A stretch of DNA of 64,000 nucleotides from JAVBMP01 sp031552195 (GTDB taxonomy: Bacteria; Desulfobacterota; Desulfovibrionia; Desulfovibrionales; Desulfovibrionaceae), in NCBI GenBank assembly GCA_031552195.1, contig JAVBMT010000010.1, positions 62,001 through 126,000 on the forward strand. Direction: 5' to 3'. The number at the start of each line of letters is the position of its first letter. Within the stretch, counting starts at the first letter, position 1. Positions 17,607-25,975 of this stretch are shown piece after piece. The notes under the pieces were generated by a model. It was given only the letters and a program-made list of their open reading frames with translations, ran no database searches and was not told the origin of the DNA. The translations under genes and the position numbers were made by a program.

Positions 17607-18014
17607 ATGTCCGACCAGATGTCAGTTGAAGAAGCTGTAAAGTGTTTTAAGATTATGTGGGGCAAGTTTCCCATTCCAGCGATGCTGTTGCACAAAGACC
17701 GTACGGTCGTGGCCCTGAACGGGGCCTATCCGCCGGCTTCAAGCAATTTTGTGGGCAAAAAATGTTTTGAGATGACCAGAGGGTCCAAGGTTTGCCCGCA
17801 CTGCGAGGCCAACGAGGCCGTGGCTGAAAACAAAGGGCGGCACGCCATCTCCTATAACTGGCCTTTGCAGCAGTTGCGCGACTGTTATTGGGTTCCGCTG
17901 GACGGTTACCCCGATCTTTACGTGCATTTCGGCGTGGACATTACGGCCTACGCCTTGCCGGAGCTTTGCGCCAAAGAAAAAGCCATTGCCGAAGGGCATG
18001 CCGAACGGGGCTGA
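17607..18014 (+). CDS. Small PAS-like protein with CxxC motif, in the heme cluster
   Basis: A 135-residue soluble protein not recognised as a named family. It resembles a single PAS fold: IPAMLLHKDRTVVALN at the start, GKKCFEM, then VCPHCEANEAV and a final strand ending LYVHFGVDITAY. A GxxCxxxxxG...CPxC pattern is frequent in PAS domains that bind a cofactor or metal. It has no output domain, so it is probably a ligand-binding or carrier module. AAGGAGG before ATG 17607 is strong. It lies between ahbC and hemB in the same direction, which suggests a heme- or iron-related role; that is inference. Confidence 0.85.
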   Translation: MSDQMSVEEAVKCFKIMWGKFPIPAMLLHKDRTVVALNGAYPPASSNFVGKKCFEMTRGSKVCPHCEANEAVAENKGRHAISYNWPLQQLRDCYWVPLDGYPDLYVHFGVDITAYALPELCAKEKAIAEGHAERG

Positions 18015-18141
18015 CTTCCTGCAATCCGCCTGGGCGTAATGCGATGAAAAAGCGCTTCAATGCTGAAATTCTTCGGAACTTATTGCCCGGCGGCTATTGC
18101 TGAAATGGAAGCCGTAATTCTTTAACGTTGCCGAGTTTCCT

Positions 18142-19134
18142 ATGACTGATTTTTTCCGAGGCCGGAGGCTGCGTTCCAGCCCGCGCATGCGCGAGCTGGC
18201 GCGCGAAAGCGAAATCAGGCCGCGGAACCTGATTATGCCGTATTTCGTTGTTGAAACGCCGCTTCAGGAATTCCGCAACCCTATTTCCTCCATGCCGGGG
18301 CAGAACCAGCTTTCGCCGGATATGCTGCTCAAGCAGGTGGAAAAAGCCGTCAGGGCAGGGTTGCGTTCTTGCATCCTGTTCGGCATTCCGGCGGAAAAAG
18401 ACCCGGCCGGCAGCGGCGGCTACGCGGACGACGGCGTTGTGCAGCGGGCCGTGCGCTCTCTGAAAAAAGCCTTTGGCGCGGACCTGCTCGTTGTTACAGA
18501 CGTTTGTCTCTGCGAGTACACTTCACACGGCCATTGCGGCCTGCTGGCGGAGAACGGCGGCGCGGTCGAAGTCCTGAACGACCCCACTCTTGAGCTTCTG
18601 GCCCGCACGGCGCTTTCGCACGCCAGGGCCGGGGCGGACATGGTCGCCCCTTCCGACATGATGGACGGGCGCGTGGCCGCGATACGCGAGGCGCTTGACG
18701 CGAACGGATTCAGCAATTTGCCGGTGATGTCCTATGCCGTGAAATACGCCTCGGCTTTTTACGGGCCTTTCCGCGAGGCCGCCGAATCCGCCCCCAAAAG
18801 CGGAGACCGCAAATCTTACCAGATGGATCCGGCCAATAGCCGTGAAGCCATGCGGGAAGCCGCAGCGGACGTGGCGGAAGGCGCGGACATACTGATGGTC
18901 AAGCCCGCCGGGCCCTACCTGGACATCATCCGCGATTTGCGGTCCGCCTTTGACCTGCCGGTGGCGGCCTATCAGGTCAGCGGAGAATACTCGCTGATCA
19001 AGGCCGCCGGAGAACGCGGTTGGATTGACGAAACCGCCGTGGTCCTGGAAAGCCTGCTTGGAATAAAACGGGCCGGCGCCGATATTATAATAAGCTATTT
19101 CACGGAAGAATTGCTTCTGAAGGGACTTGTATGA
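18142..19134 (+). CDS. hemB: Porphobilinogen synthase (delta-aminolevulinate dehydratase)
   Basis: Condenses two aminolevulinate molecules to porphobilinogen, the committed tetrapyrrole step. It has 330 residues, standard. The metal-binding segment is DVCLCEYTSHGHCG, and the Schiff-base lysines are in MSYAVKYAS and ILMVKPAGPY. ATG 18142 gives the expected N-terminus RGRRLRSSPRMREL. Its stop overlaps the ahbD start (ATGA at 19131-19134), indicating one operon. Confidence 0.97.
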   Translation: MTDFFRGRRLRSSPRMRELARESEIRPRNLIMPYFVVETPLQEFRNPISSMPGQNQLSPDMLLKQVEKAVRAGLRSCILFGIPAEKDPAGSGGYADDGVVQRAVRSLKKAFGADLLVVTDVCLCEYTSHGHCGLLAENGGAVEVLNDPTLELLARTALSHARAGADMVAPSDMMDGRVAAIREALDANGFSNLPVMSYAVKYASAFYGPFREAAESAPKSGDRKSYQMDPANSREAMREAAADVAEGADILMVKPAGPYLDIIRDLRSAFDLPVAAYQVSGEYSLIKAAGERGWIDETAVVLESLLGIKRAGADIIISYFTEELLLKGLV

Positions 19135-20243
19135 CTTCAGCCTCCATGCCCGGTCACGGCCGCGAAGGCCACCCCCGAACCCTGCCGGACGGCAGCCCCG
19201 TTCTGCGCCTTATCGCCTGGGAAGTCACCCGTTCCTGCAACCTGGCCTGCAAACACTGCCGCGCCGAAGCCCACCCGGAGCCTTACCCGGGCGAGCTTTC
19301 AACAGCCGAAGCGCGGGCGCTTATCGAAAGCTTTACGCAAGTGGGCAGCCCGATCATTATCTTTACCGGCGGCGAACCTTTGCTGCGGCATGACATTTTT
19401 GACTTGATGAGCTACGCCTCCAGCCTTGGCCTGCGCCCGGTCATGGCCCCGAACGGAACCCTTATCACTGCGGAAAACGCCGTAAGAATCAAAAAAGCCG
19501 GGGTGCAGCGATGTTCCATTTCCCTTGACGGGCCGGACGCAGCCAGCCACGACGCTTTTCGCGGCGTTCCCGGCGCTTTCGCGGCTTCCATGCGCGGGGT
19601 GGAATATTTGAAAAACGCGGGGCTGGAATTTCAGGTCAACACCACTGTGACCAAAGACAACCTGGCCAGCTTCAAGGACATTTTCAAGCTGGCGGAAAGC
19701 CTCGGCGCGGCAGCCTGGCATATTTTCCTGCTTGTGCCCATGGGCCGGGCCGCTTCCTTGCACGACCAGGTGATCAGCGCGCGGGAATATGAAGAGGTTC
19801 TGAACTGGTTCTATGATTTCCGTAAAACCACCAAAATGCACCTGAAAGCCACATGCGCGCCGCATTATTACCGCATTATGCGGCAACGGGCCAAGGCGGA
19901 AGGGGTGCAGGTAACGCCGCAGAGCTTCGGCATGGACGCCTTGACCAGGGGCTGCCTTGGCGGAACCGGGTTCTGCTTCATCAGCCATACCGGCCAGGTT
20001 CAGCCCTGCGGGTATCTGGAGCTGGATTGCGGCAACGTGCGCGCGACGCCTTTTCCGGAAATATGGCGTTCTTCACCTCCTTTCCTGCAATTCCGCAACC
20101 AGGGCGAATACCAGGGAAAGTGCGGAGTTTGCGAATATCACAAGGTATGCGGCGGTTGCCGGGCCAGAGCTTACAGCCTTACCGGCGAGCATATGGGGGA
20201 AGAGCCGCTTTGCACCTATCAGCCGCTGCGCGTCCGGGAATAG
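19131..20243 (+). CDS. ahbD: AhbD, heme synthase of the alternative pathway (radical SAM)
   Basis: Oxidatively decarboxylates two propionates of Fe-coproporphyrin III to vinyls, giving heme. It is 370 residues. The SAM-cluster motif is SCNLACKHC; GGEPLLRHD follows; the C-terminal auxiliary-cluster cysteines are in CGVCEYHKVCGGC. It overlaps hemB by 4 bases. Assignment rests on family features and on cluster context with AhbC and an AhbA/B-type protein; related heme-maturation SPASM proteins are the alternative. Confidence 0.92.
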   Translation: MTSASMPGHGREGHPRTLPDGSPVLRLIAWEVTRSCNLACKHCRAEAHPEPYPGELSTAEARALIESFTQVGSPIIIFTGGEPLLRHDIFDLMSYASSLGLRPVMAPNGTLITAENAVRIKKAGVQRCSISLDGPDAASHDAFRGVPGAFAASMRGVEYLKNAGLEFQVNTTVTKDNLASFKDIFKLAESLGAAAWHIFLLVPMGRAASLHDQVISAREYEEVLNWFYDFRKTTKMHLKATCAPHYYRIMRQRAKAEGVQVTPQSFGMDALTRGCLGGTGFCFISHTGQVQPCGYLELDCGNVRATPFPEIWRSSPPFLQFRNQGEYQGKCGVCEYHKVCGGCRARAYSLTGEHMGEEPLCTYQPLRVRE

Positions 20244-20396
20244 GGCCTTTCGCCTTGAAATAATTTAAGCCGCCAAGGATGATTCACCTGTTTGCCTTTG
20301 TGCGCTTTCGCGGGTATAAATAGCTCGGTATAACGGCCAGACCGCGAATTGCAGAATCAACCGGCGGCATGGCCTCGTCGGACTGAGGGTTAGGAG

Positions 20397-20906
20397 ATGA
20401 CGGAAGAATTGAACGGCGGAGAAATTACCGATAACCTCGCGGCGGGAGACGGGCTTGACCGGCTTGACCGCAAGCTTCTCGATATAATCCAGTCCGGCTT
20501 TCCGTTGGAAAGCCGCCCTTACGCCGTGCTGGGCGAAAAATTGGGCCTTGGCGAGGAAGAAACGCTCGAGCGAGTGAAGGCGTTGCGCCGCCGCAAGATA
20601 ATACGCCGTTTAGGGGCTAATTTCCAGTCTTCCCGCCTTGGCTTCCGCAGCACGCTGTGCGCGGCCAAAGTGCTGCCGGAAAAGATGGAAACCTTTGTGG
20701 CGGCGGTAAACAGCCACCCAGGCATTACGCACAACTATCTGCGCGACCACGCCTACAACGTCTGGTTCACCATGATAGGCCCTTCCTGGGAAGACGTCTG
20801 CCGTGACCTTGACCGGATCAGCGCTGAAACCGGAGTGAAAATACTGAACCTTCCGGCCCGCAGGATGTATAAAATCAAAGTCGATTTCAAAGTGGACGAG
20901 GAATAG
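20397..20906 (+). CDS. Siroheme decarboxylase subunit (AhbA/AhbB, Lrp-like)
   Basis: A 169-residue Lrp/AsnC-like protein. It has an N-terminal winged helix (LDRKLLDIIQSGFPLESRPYAVLGE), then RRKIIRRLGANF, then an effector-type domain with HNYLRDHAYNVWFT. The histidine in GITHNYLR and the NVWFT segment are hallmarks of the AhbA/AhbB decarboxylases that remove two acetate carboxyls from siroheme. The first 20 residues are a variable extension. Whether it is the A or B subunit cannot be told. The partner subunit is not in the window. Confidence 0.88.
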   Translation: MTEELNGGEITDNLAAGDGLDRLDRKLLDIIQSGFPLESRPYAVLGEKLGLGEEETLERVKALRRRKIIRRLGANFQSSRLGFRSTLCAAKVLPEKMETFVAAVNSHPGITHNYLRDHAYNVWFTMIGPSWEDVCRDLDRISAETGVKILNLPARRMYKIKVDFKVDEE

Positions 20907-20914
20907 TCACGGTT

Positions 20915-21355
20915 ATGTCCGATATAGTGGGCAACCCGCCCGGCTGTGAAGAAGAAGGGCGCAATCCGGCGTCCGGCTCCGATAATCTGAAAGCGCGCCG
21001 GGCTATCCGTTCTTTTTGCGTAAGCTGCCAGGGCGGGGCGGCGGCCTATGTGGAAGGATGCAAAGACTCCGTCTGCCGCCTTTATCTTTTCCGGCTTTAC
21101 CATGCGAATGCCCGCCCTGAATGGGAAGCCGCGCCTGAAGCGCTTCCGGAACGTCCGTTGCGGGCCATACGCCGCCATTGCATGATCTGCGCTGACGGCC
21201 GGGCCGATGTGCGCGCTTGCGCGGCCCGTGCGGATTGCCCCTTATGGTCGTTCCGTTTCGGCGTAAAACCTGAAACTTACCGCAAGATAATGGACAGGTT
21301 CTACAAACCCAAAACCCTTCTTTTGCCCGGCTTCACCCTTCAGCCGAAAGCCTGA
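20915..21355 (+). CDS. Protein with duplicated AIRxxCxxC cysteine motif, function unknown
   Basis: 146 residues. Two copies of one motif are obvious: AIRSFCVSCQGG followed by VEGCKDSVCRLYLFR, and AIRRHCMICADG followed by VRACAARADCPLWSFRFG. Each copy has four cysteines in the pattern CxxC-(about 9)-CxxxxC, suggesting two small zinc or Fe-S sites. Single copies of this motif occur in small phage and Desulfovibrio hypothetical proteins; I do not know a function. It lies 8 bases after the siroheme decarboxylase gene, probably co-transcribed, and before queH. Confidence 0.8.
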   Translation: MSDIVGNPPGCEEEGRNPASGSDNLKARRAIRSFCVSCQGGAAAYVEGCKDSVCRLYLFRLYHANARPEWEAAPEALPERPLRAIRRHCMICADGRADVRACAARADCPLWSFRFGVKPETYRKIMDRFYKPKTLLLPGFTLQPKA

Positions 21356-21361
21356 AAAAAC

Positions 21362-21961
21362 ATGCGCGTTCTTCTGCACATCTGCTGCGGGCCTTGTTCT
21401 CTTATGCCTGTAAGGGAGCTTCAGAAACAAGGCGCGCTTGTTGAAGGCTTCTTTTACAACCCGAACGTCCACCCACTGAAAGAATTTTTGCTGCGGCGCG
21501 AAGGCGCGCTCAAGGCCGCCGCCTTTTTCGGCGTCCCTTTGCATTTCGCTGAAAACCGGCCCGCCTACGATCTTTTTTCCTGGCTGGAGATGACCCGCGC
21601 GGCGGTGTCGTCCGGCGAAAACGGAGCGCGCTGCCCGCTTTGCTGGGAGCAGCGCCTGGTTGAGACGGCGTGTTTCGCAGCGCGGAAAGGCTATGAGGCG
21701 TTCAGCACCAGCCTGCTCTATTCGCGCCGCCAGAGGCATGAGGAAATTGCCGCGCTGGGCCGGAAGGTGGGGGAAGAATACGGGGTTGGATTTTTATATC
21801 AGGATTTTCGCCCGTTCTGGCAGGAAGGAATAAATCTCTCTAAAGAACTGGCCGTTTACCGCCAGCAATATTGCGGTTGCGTCTACAGCGAGGCGGAAAG
21901 ATACGCCAATGAACTGGAAAAGGCGCAAAAAAGCGCCCGGTCCGGGGACGGGGCGCTTTAG
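21362..21961 (+). CDS. queH: Epoxyqueuosine reductase QueH
   Basis: Last step of queuosine synthesis in tRNA. 199 residues. The family signature is complete: LLHICCGPCS at the start, FYNPNVHP, RCPLCWEQRL, FSTSLLYSRRQ and QQYCGCVYSE; the paired cysteines bind iron-sulfur and metal. ATG 21362 is 6 bases after the preceding stop. The last 30 bases of coding sequence also form a terminator stem for the converging gene. Confidence 0.95.
   Translation: MRVLLHICCGPCSLMPVRELQKQGALVEGFFYNPNVHPLKEFLLRREGALKAAAFFGVPLHFAENRPAYDLFSWLEMTRAAVSSGENGARCPLCWEQRLVETACFAARKGYEAFSTSLLYSRRQRHEEIAALGRKVGEEYGVGFLYQDFRPFWQEGINLSKELAVYRQQYCGCVYSEAERYANELEKAQKSARSGDGAL
21930..21959 (-). terminator. Terminator between queH and the DUF39 gene
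   Basis: AAAGCGCCC (21930-21938) pairs with GGGCGCTTT (21951-21959). Leftward the stem is followed by six T residues, so it mainly ends the minus-strand gene, inside the queH 3' end. Confidence 0.65.
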
Positions 21962-21996
21962 AGCAAATCAGCAGTGGTTTTCAAAATCAGAATTTT

Positions 21997-23154
21997 TTAA
22001 AAAGCCGGAATTTTTTCCTGGGCTTCAGTCAAAAGAAATTCTCCGCGCGTAATCGCGGCCTTCAGTTCTTCCGCGCATTCCAGCGACATGGCCCAACTGG
22101 TCAGCGGAACGGCTTCCACATTCTTTCCCTTTACCCTGATAGACCCGCTGCGCAGTTCTTCGTAGGTTACATGCCCCAGAATTTCAGGATCGCATTCCGG
22201 GTAGGCGTAGCCGTAATCTTTAACCGGCATGAGGATGTCGCTGTCGTCAACCCCGGTGAACCAGGCCATTTCCGCATCCAGCACGGGAATGGGAATGGCG
22301 ACGCCGAGGGCGATAGAGCAGCCGTAGCCTATCATGGAGATGCCGCGTACATAGCGGGCCTTCATGCCCTTAAGGTCGCCCCGCAGCATCAGGGTTCCGG
22401 AGGCGGAAAGAGGCAGCCCGCGTTCGGTGCGCTTGGGGCTGGGGTTATGCTGCGTTCCGGCGCCCAAAACCCAGCCGGTTCCGCCGCCCAGCCATATTTT
22501 CGTGCCCAGGCCTATGGTGCGGAAAAGCGGGTCGTTAAACAGGGGTGAAAGCTTTCCGGCCGTGGCGTAGTTGGCGTTTTTCATGCCGGGTTTGAGCGGG
22601 CCCATGTAAGTGTAGATGGGCTTGTCGCCGATGTTCACGGCCACGTTGTAATTCTGGTAGCAGTTGCGCGGGTTCAGAAGCTGGGCGAAGGGCAGCTGTT
22701 CCAGTGTGATGCGCCGTTCCAGCTCGCGCCTGGGGTAACAGTCCGTTCCGTACGAGGTGGCTTTAAGCTGCACGGCTTCGCCGCGCAGCAGGTCTTCTAT
22801 GACATGCCCGCCTCCGTATTTGAACTGGCCGGGATAAACCCTGTTCAAAGGGTCTTCAAGGGCAGGTTCCGTGGCCCCGAGGTAACCGTCGACAGCGGCC
22901 AGCCCGGCGCAGGTAGGCACGTCGTTCAGGGTAAGCGCGGCGGTTTTCATGGTGGGCGGGCTTTGCTGGCCTATATTGAAAAGCATGCCTGAAGAGCACA
23001 TGGGAGAAAAGGTGCCGGTTGTAACGACGTCAACCTCGCGGGCGGCTTTGTCTTTGCCCATGCTTTTGACGGCTTCCGTCATTTCGGCGGCGGTAAGGAC
23101 TACGGCGTTGCCTTTTTTGATGCGTTCATTAATTTCCGCAATGGTTTTTCCCAT
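21997..23154 (-). CDS. DUF39 homocysteine biosynthesis protein (aspartate-semialdehyde sulfurtransferase type)
   Basis: 385 residues of the COG1900/DUF39 family, which in methanogens and Desulfovibrio makes homocysteine from aspartate semialdehyde and sulfide. Visible family segments are TTGTFSPMCSSG (with the conserved Cys), GGGHVIEDLL, YPRRELE, GTKIWLGGG and MIGYGCSIALG. The C-terminal CBS pair of some archaeal relatives is absent, as in the bacterial short form. The ferredoxin-like partner usually near it is not adjacent. It is transcribed toward queH. A ribosome site (AAAAGGAGC) precedes ATG 23154. Confidence 0.9.
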   Translation of the reverse strand: MGKTIAEINERIKKGNAVVLTAAEMTEAVKSMGKDKAAREVDVVTTGTFSPMCSSGMLFNIGQQSPPTMKTAALTLNDVPTCAGLAAVDGYLGATEPALEDPLNRVYPGQFKYGGGHVIEDLLRGEAVQLKATSYGTDCYPRRELERRITLEQLPFAQLLNPRNCYQNYNVAVNIGDKPIYTYMGPLKPGMKNANYATAGKLSPLFNDPLFRTIGLGTKIWLGGGTGWVLGAGTQHNPSPKRTERGLPLSASGTLMLRGDLKGMKARYVRGISMIGYGCSIALGVAIPIPVLDAEMAWFTGVDDSDILMPVKDYGYAYPECDPEILGHVTYEELRSGSIRVKGKNVEAVPLTSWAMSLECAEELKAAITRGEFLLTEAQEKIPAF

Positions 23155-23386
23155 ATCGCATGCTCCTTTTCCCTACGGGCGTTACGAATTCTTTGTGTAG
23201 CGCAAAATTTGGCCGGACACAACCGCTCTTGCCAGATATATATTTTTAAGGATATGTCATTTCAAGAATGTTGCGGAGGGCACGAAATCAGGGCGATAAA
23301 TCTCGCGCTTTTCCGACGTTAACGACGCAATCAGGAAATGCCGGCCTGGAGCTGAATGCTCTGAAGCGGGCAGTATAAGGAAGAAT

Positions 23387-24379
23387 ATGGCAAAGAGTGA
23401 AATGCCTGGTAAAAGGGTGTCTGAAAGCGAGGTTGTGCTGCTGCACAACCCCATGCCTGATGAAACCAACAACGCCGGAACCATGCATGGCGGGCACCTG
23501 CTCAAGCTTATCGACAACGCCGGAGCCATTGTGGCCAGCCGGCACACCCGCCGCCAGGTGGTGACGGCCTCCCTGGAACGCATGGATTTCCTGACCCCCG
23601 TCCATCCGGGTGAGCTTATAATCCTTAAAGCCTCAGTGAACATGACCGGCACAACCTCGCTGGAAGTCGGTGTGCGCATAGAGGCGGAAAACCTTTCCAG
23701 CGGCGCGGTGCGCCATGCGGCCACTTGCTACATGACCTTCGTGGCTCTGGACGAAAACGGAAAGCCGGCTTTGGTGCCCCCGCTGATAATTGAAGGCGAA
23801 GAGGAAAACCGCCGCCTTCTGAAGGCGCAGGAACGCAGACGCTACCGCAATATGCTGCGCAGCAAGGTAAACAACCTCCACCTTTTCATGGCGCCTGACC
23901 TTTACGCGATCTGCCACGTTTCCCTTGATAATTTCCGCTCTGTGGCGGGAAATTTGCTTGATAAAAAATTGGTGCTGTCCCTTACCAGCCTTTCTCCTTC
24001 CACTTTCTGCGACGGCCTTGACTCATGCTCGTCCAATATGCTGAATCCCATCCCGGAAATTATTAAAACCAATCTTTCCGGAGGCTTTTCGCTGGTAGTC
24101 AAGCAGGAAGGGCTTTCCTTGCTGCCGGAAGGTTCGCAGTCGAACAGCGGCTGGCGTTGCCTGGCGCTTTACGGTCCGAGCGTGATGCTTTCGCATACCG
24201 GCATTATTGCCGACCTCAGCAGCTCCTTGGCCAACGCCAACGTAAGCACCTTTTTTATTTCCACCTTTGACGGAAACTTCCTCTTTTTCAAAGACCAGCT
24301 CTTGCCTACGGCGGTGAACGCGCTGACTGAACGCGGCTATGTTCTCAACCTTGGCGGCAAGGCGGAGCAGGGCGAATAA
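23387..24379 (+). CDS. Hotdog acyl-CoA thioesterase fused to a C-terminal ACT/CASTOR-type domain
   Basis: 330 residues in two parts. Residues about 10-150 are a YciA/BFIT-like hotdog domain with NNAGTMHGGHLLKLIDNAGAI and SLERMDFLTPV, expected to hydrolyse acyl-CoA in the cytoplasm. Residues about 165-325 contain a pair of ACT-like units, the last reading SHTGIIADLSSSL...STFFISTFDGNF, which matches the amino-acid-sensing ACT_7/CASTOR type. The combination implies ligand-controlled thioesterase activity (inference). AAGGAAG precedes ATG 23387. It is divergent from the DUF39 gene. Confidence 0.88.
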   Translation: MAKSEMPGKRVSESEVVLLHNPMPDETNNAGTMHGGHLLKLIDNAGAIVASRHTRRQVVTASLERMDFLTPVHPGELIILKASVNMTGTTSLEVGVRIEAENLSSGAVRHAATCYMTFVALDENGKPALVPPLIIEGEEENRRLLKAQERRRYRNMLRSKVNNLHLFMAPDLYAICHVSLDNFRSVAGNLLDKKLVLSLTSLSPSTFCDGLDSCSSNMLNPIPEIIKTNLSGGFSLVVKQEGLSLLPEGSQSNSGWRCLALYGPSVMLSHTGIIADLSSSLANANVSTFFISTFDGNFLFFKDQLLPTAVNALTERGYVLNLGGKAEQGE

Positions 24380-24516
24380 CCCGGCGGGCGTCAGGCGGAA
24401 ATGCTGTAAAACGCCGCCTTCCGTACTTCTTGCGTTTTTTTGATGCAAGGTTTCAGAGCCCTGACTCTTTGTTTTATTATTAAAATGGACTGTAAATGAT
24501 AAAAAAAGGAGAGCCC

Positions 24517-25797
24517 ATGTCAAAGGAAAAAAACGCCGCGTCCGGTTTGCCGGTTACGCTTCTGGTCACGCTTTGCTCCGCCTACGCCCTGACGCTGTTT
24601 CTGCGTATCTGCATTACCGGCCTGGCGGACGGCATTGAAGCTTCCATGAACATAACGGCCACCCAGGTCAGTTTGCTGGGGGCGGTGGTAATGGCCGGGT
24701 ACGGACTGATGCAGATACCGGCCGGAATTTGCACCGACGCCATAGGCGGGCGCAAGACCATTATGATTTTTTTGACGGCCGCCGGGCTCGGCACCCTTCT
24801 GGTGGCCAGCACCAGCTTTTTTCCCGTAGCGGTTGCGGGCCGTTTCATTACCGGGCTGGCCATAGCCATGTTTCCGGCCTTTACGGTCACCATGGCCAAA
24901 CGCGTTCCGCCCGAGCGCTTCGCCCAGGCCATGAGCACGCTGATAGGCTGTGGGGCCGTTGGCGTCATTTGCGGCGGCACGCCGCTGGCCTTGCTGAACA
25001 AGGCCATAGGCTGGCGCGGCGTGCTTTTTCTTTCCGCCGGGCTGGCTTTCGGCCTTGCGGTCCTGGTCGGCATCATGTTCCGGGAAGAAAAAGACGAACT
25101 TCCGAGAGTGAAAACCGATTTCGGGCAAATTCTGGCCAACCTCAAATATGTTTTCACCAGCCGCGATTTCTGGCCGTTGGCTGTTTGCCAGATGTGCATA
25201 CCGGGAACCTTTTTCATTCTGGCTTCCGCCTGGTGGGCGAAATACCTTATGGCCACCGGAAAAATAACCCACACCGAGTTCGGGCATGTTTTCGCCTTGC
25301 AGGCCATGGCCGGGGTTTTTCTTATTCCCATTCTCGGCAGCTTGTCTGACAAGCTGAAAACACGTAAAAAATTTCTCATGGGCGCGGCCATAGGCGGAGT
25401 GTTCGTGGGAATGAGCCATGTTTTTTTAGCCGGAAAAATCGGATACCCGGGCATAATCATTCAGGCCACCCTTTTCGGGCTGACCGCCGGGGCGGCTTCC
25501 GGGCCATTCCAGGCCTCCATAAAGGAAACTTTTCCAGGGCATCTGGTCGGAACGGCCGTTGGCTGCGCCAATATACTCTACCCGGTCTATGCCGCGCTGA
25601 TGACGCCGCTTTTCGGCAAACTCATGGAATATAAGTTCGCCGCATTGTCCGGGACGCCCGGCGTTACAGCGGAAGCCGCCGGTTCCGGCGCTTACGCCTT
25701 CGCCTGCTGGCTGCTGGTGGCCGGATTCGCCGTTGGGCTGGTTTCTTCGTTCTTTGTGAAAGAAAGCTATAAAGGGCCTTTGGCTCACGGACATTAA
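24517..25797 (+). CDS. MFS transporter
   Basis: 426 residues, about 12 hydrophobic segments. The first loop holds GICTDAIGGRKT, a form of the MFS motif GxxxDRxGRR, and the central loop holds SLSDKLKTRKK. It resembles organic-anion or nitrate/oxalate-type MFS proteins, but the substrate cannot be named. ATG 24517 was chosen for the AAAGGAG at 24506-24512; an in-frame ATG at 24496 lacks a site. It stands alone between the thioesterase gene and hflX. Confidence 0.9.
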   Translation: MSKEKNAASGLPVTLLVTLCSAYALTLFLRICITGLADGIEASMNITATQVSLLGAVVMAGYGLMQIPAGICTDAIGGRKTIMIFLTAAGLGTLLVASTSFFPVAVAGRFITGLAIAMFPAFTVTMAKRVPPERFAQAMSTLIGCGAVGVICGGTPLALLNKAIGWRGVLFLSAGLAFGLAVLVGIMFREEKDELPRVKTDFGQILANLKYVFTSRDFWPLAVCQMCIPGTFFILASAWWAKYLMATGKITHTEFGHVFALQAMAGVFLIPILGSLSDKLKTRKKFLMGAAIGGVFVGMSHVFLAGKIGYPGIIIQATLFGLTAGAASGPFQASIKETFPGHLVGTAVGCANILYPVYAALMTPLFGKLMEYKFAALSGTPGVTAEAAGSGAYAFACWLLVAGFAVGLVSSFFVKESYKGPLAHGH

Positions 25798-25975
25798 AAC
25801 AGGTTGAACTTTAACATGCCGCCCTGTTTTGCGGACCGGATCGCCCGGCCAGACAGGGCGGCAGAGCGCGTTTTGGTTTGAAAACTTGATTTCGCCGTTT
25901 TTTGCACGCCCGGGAAAAAGCGGGAAAGTCTGGCGGCGCGAAATATTTTCCGAATAAAACCGGGGGGAGGCAGCC

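Noticed and set aside
18043..18102. 19-codon frame MKKRFNAEILRNLLPGGYC between the PAS-like gene and hemB
   Set aside because: No ribosome site and too short to judge; could be a leader peptide but there is no direct support.
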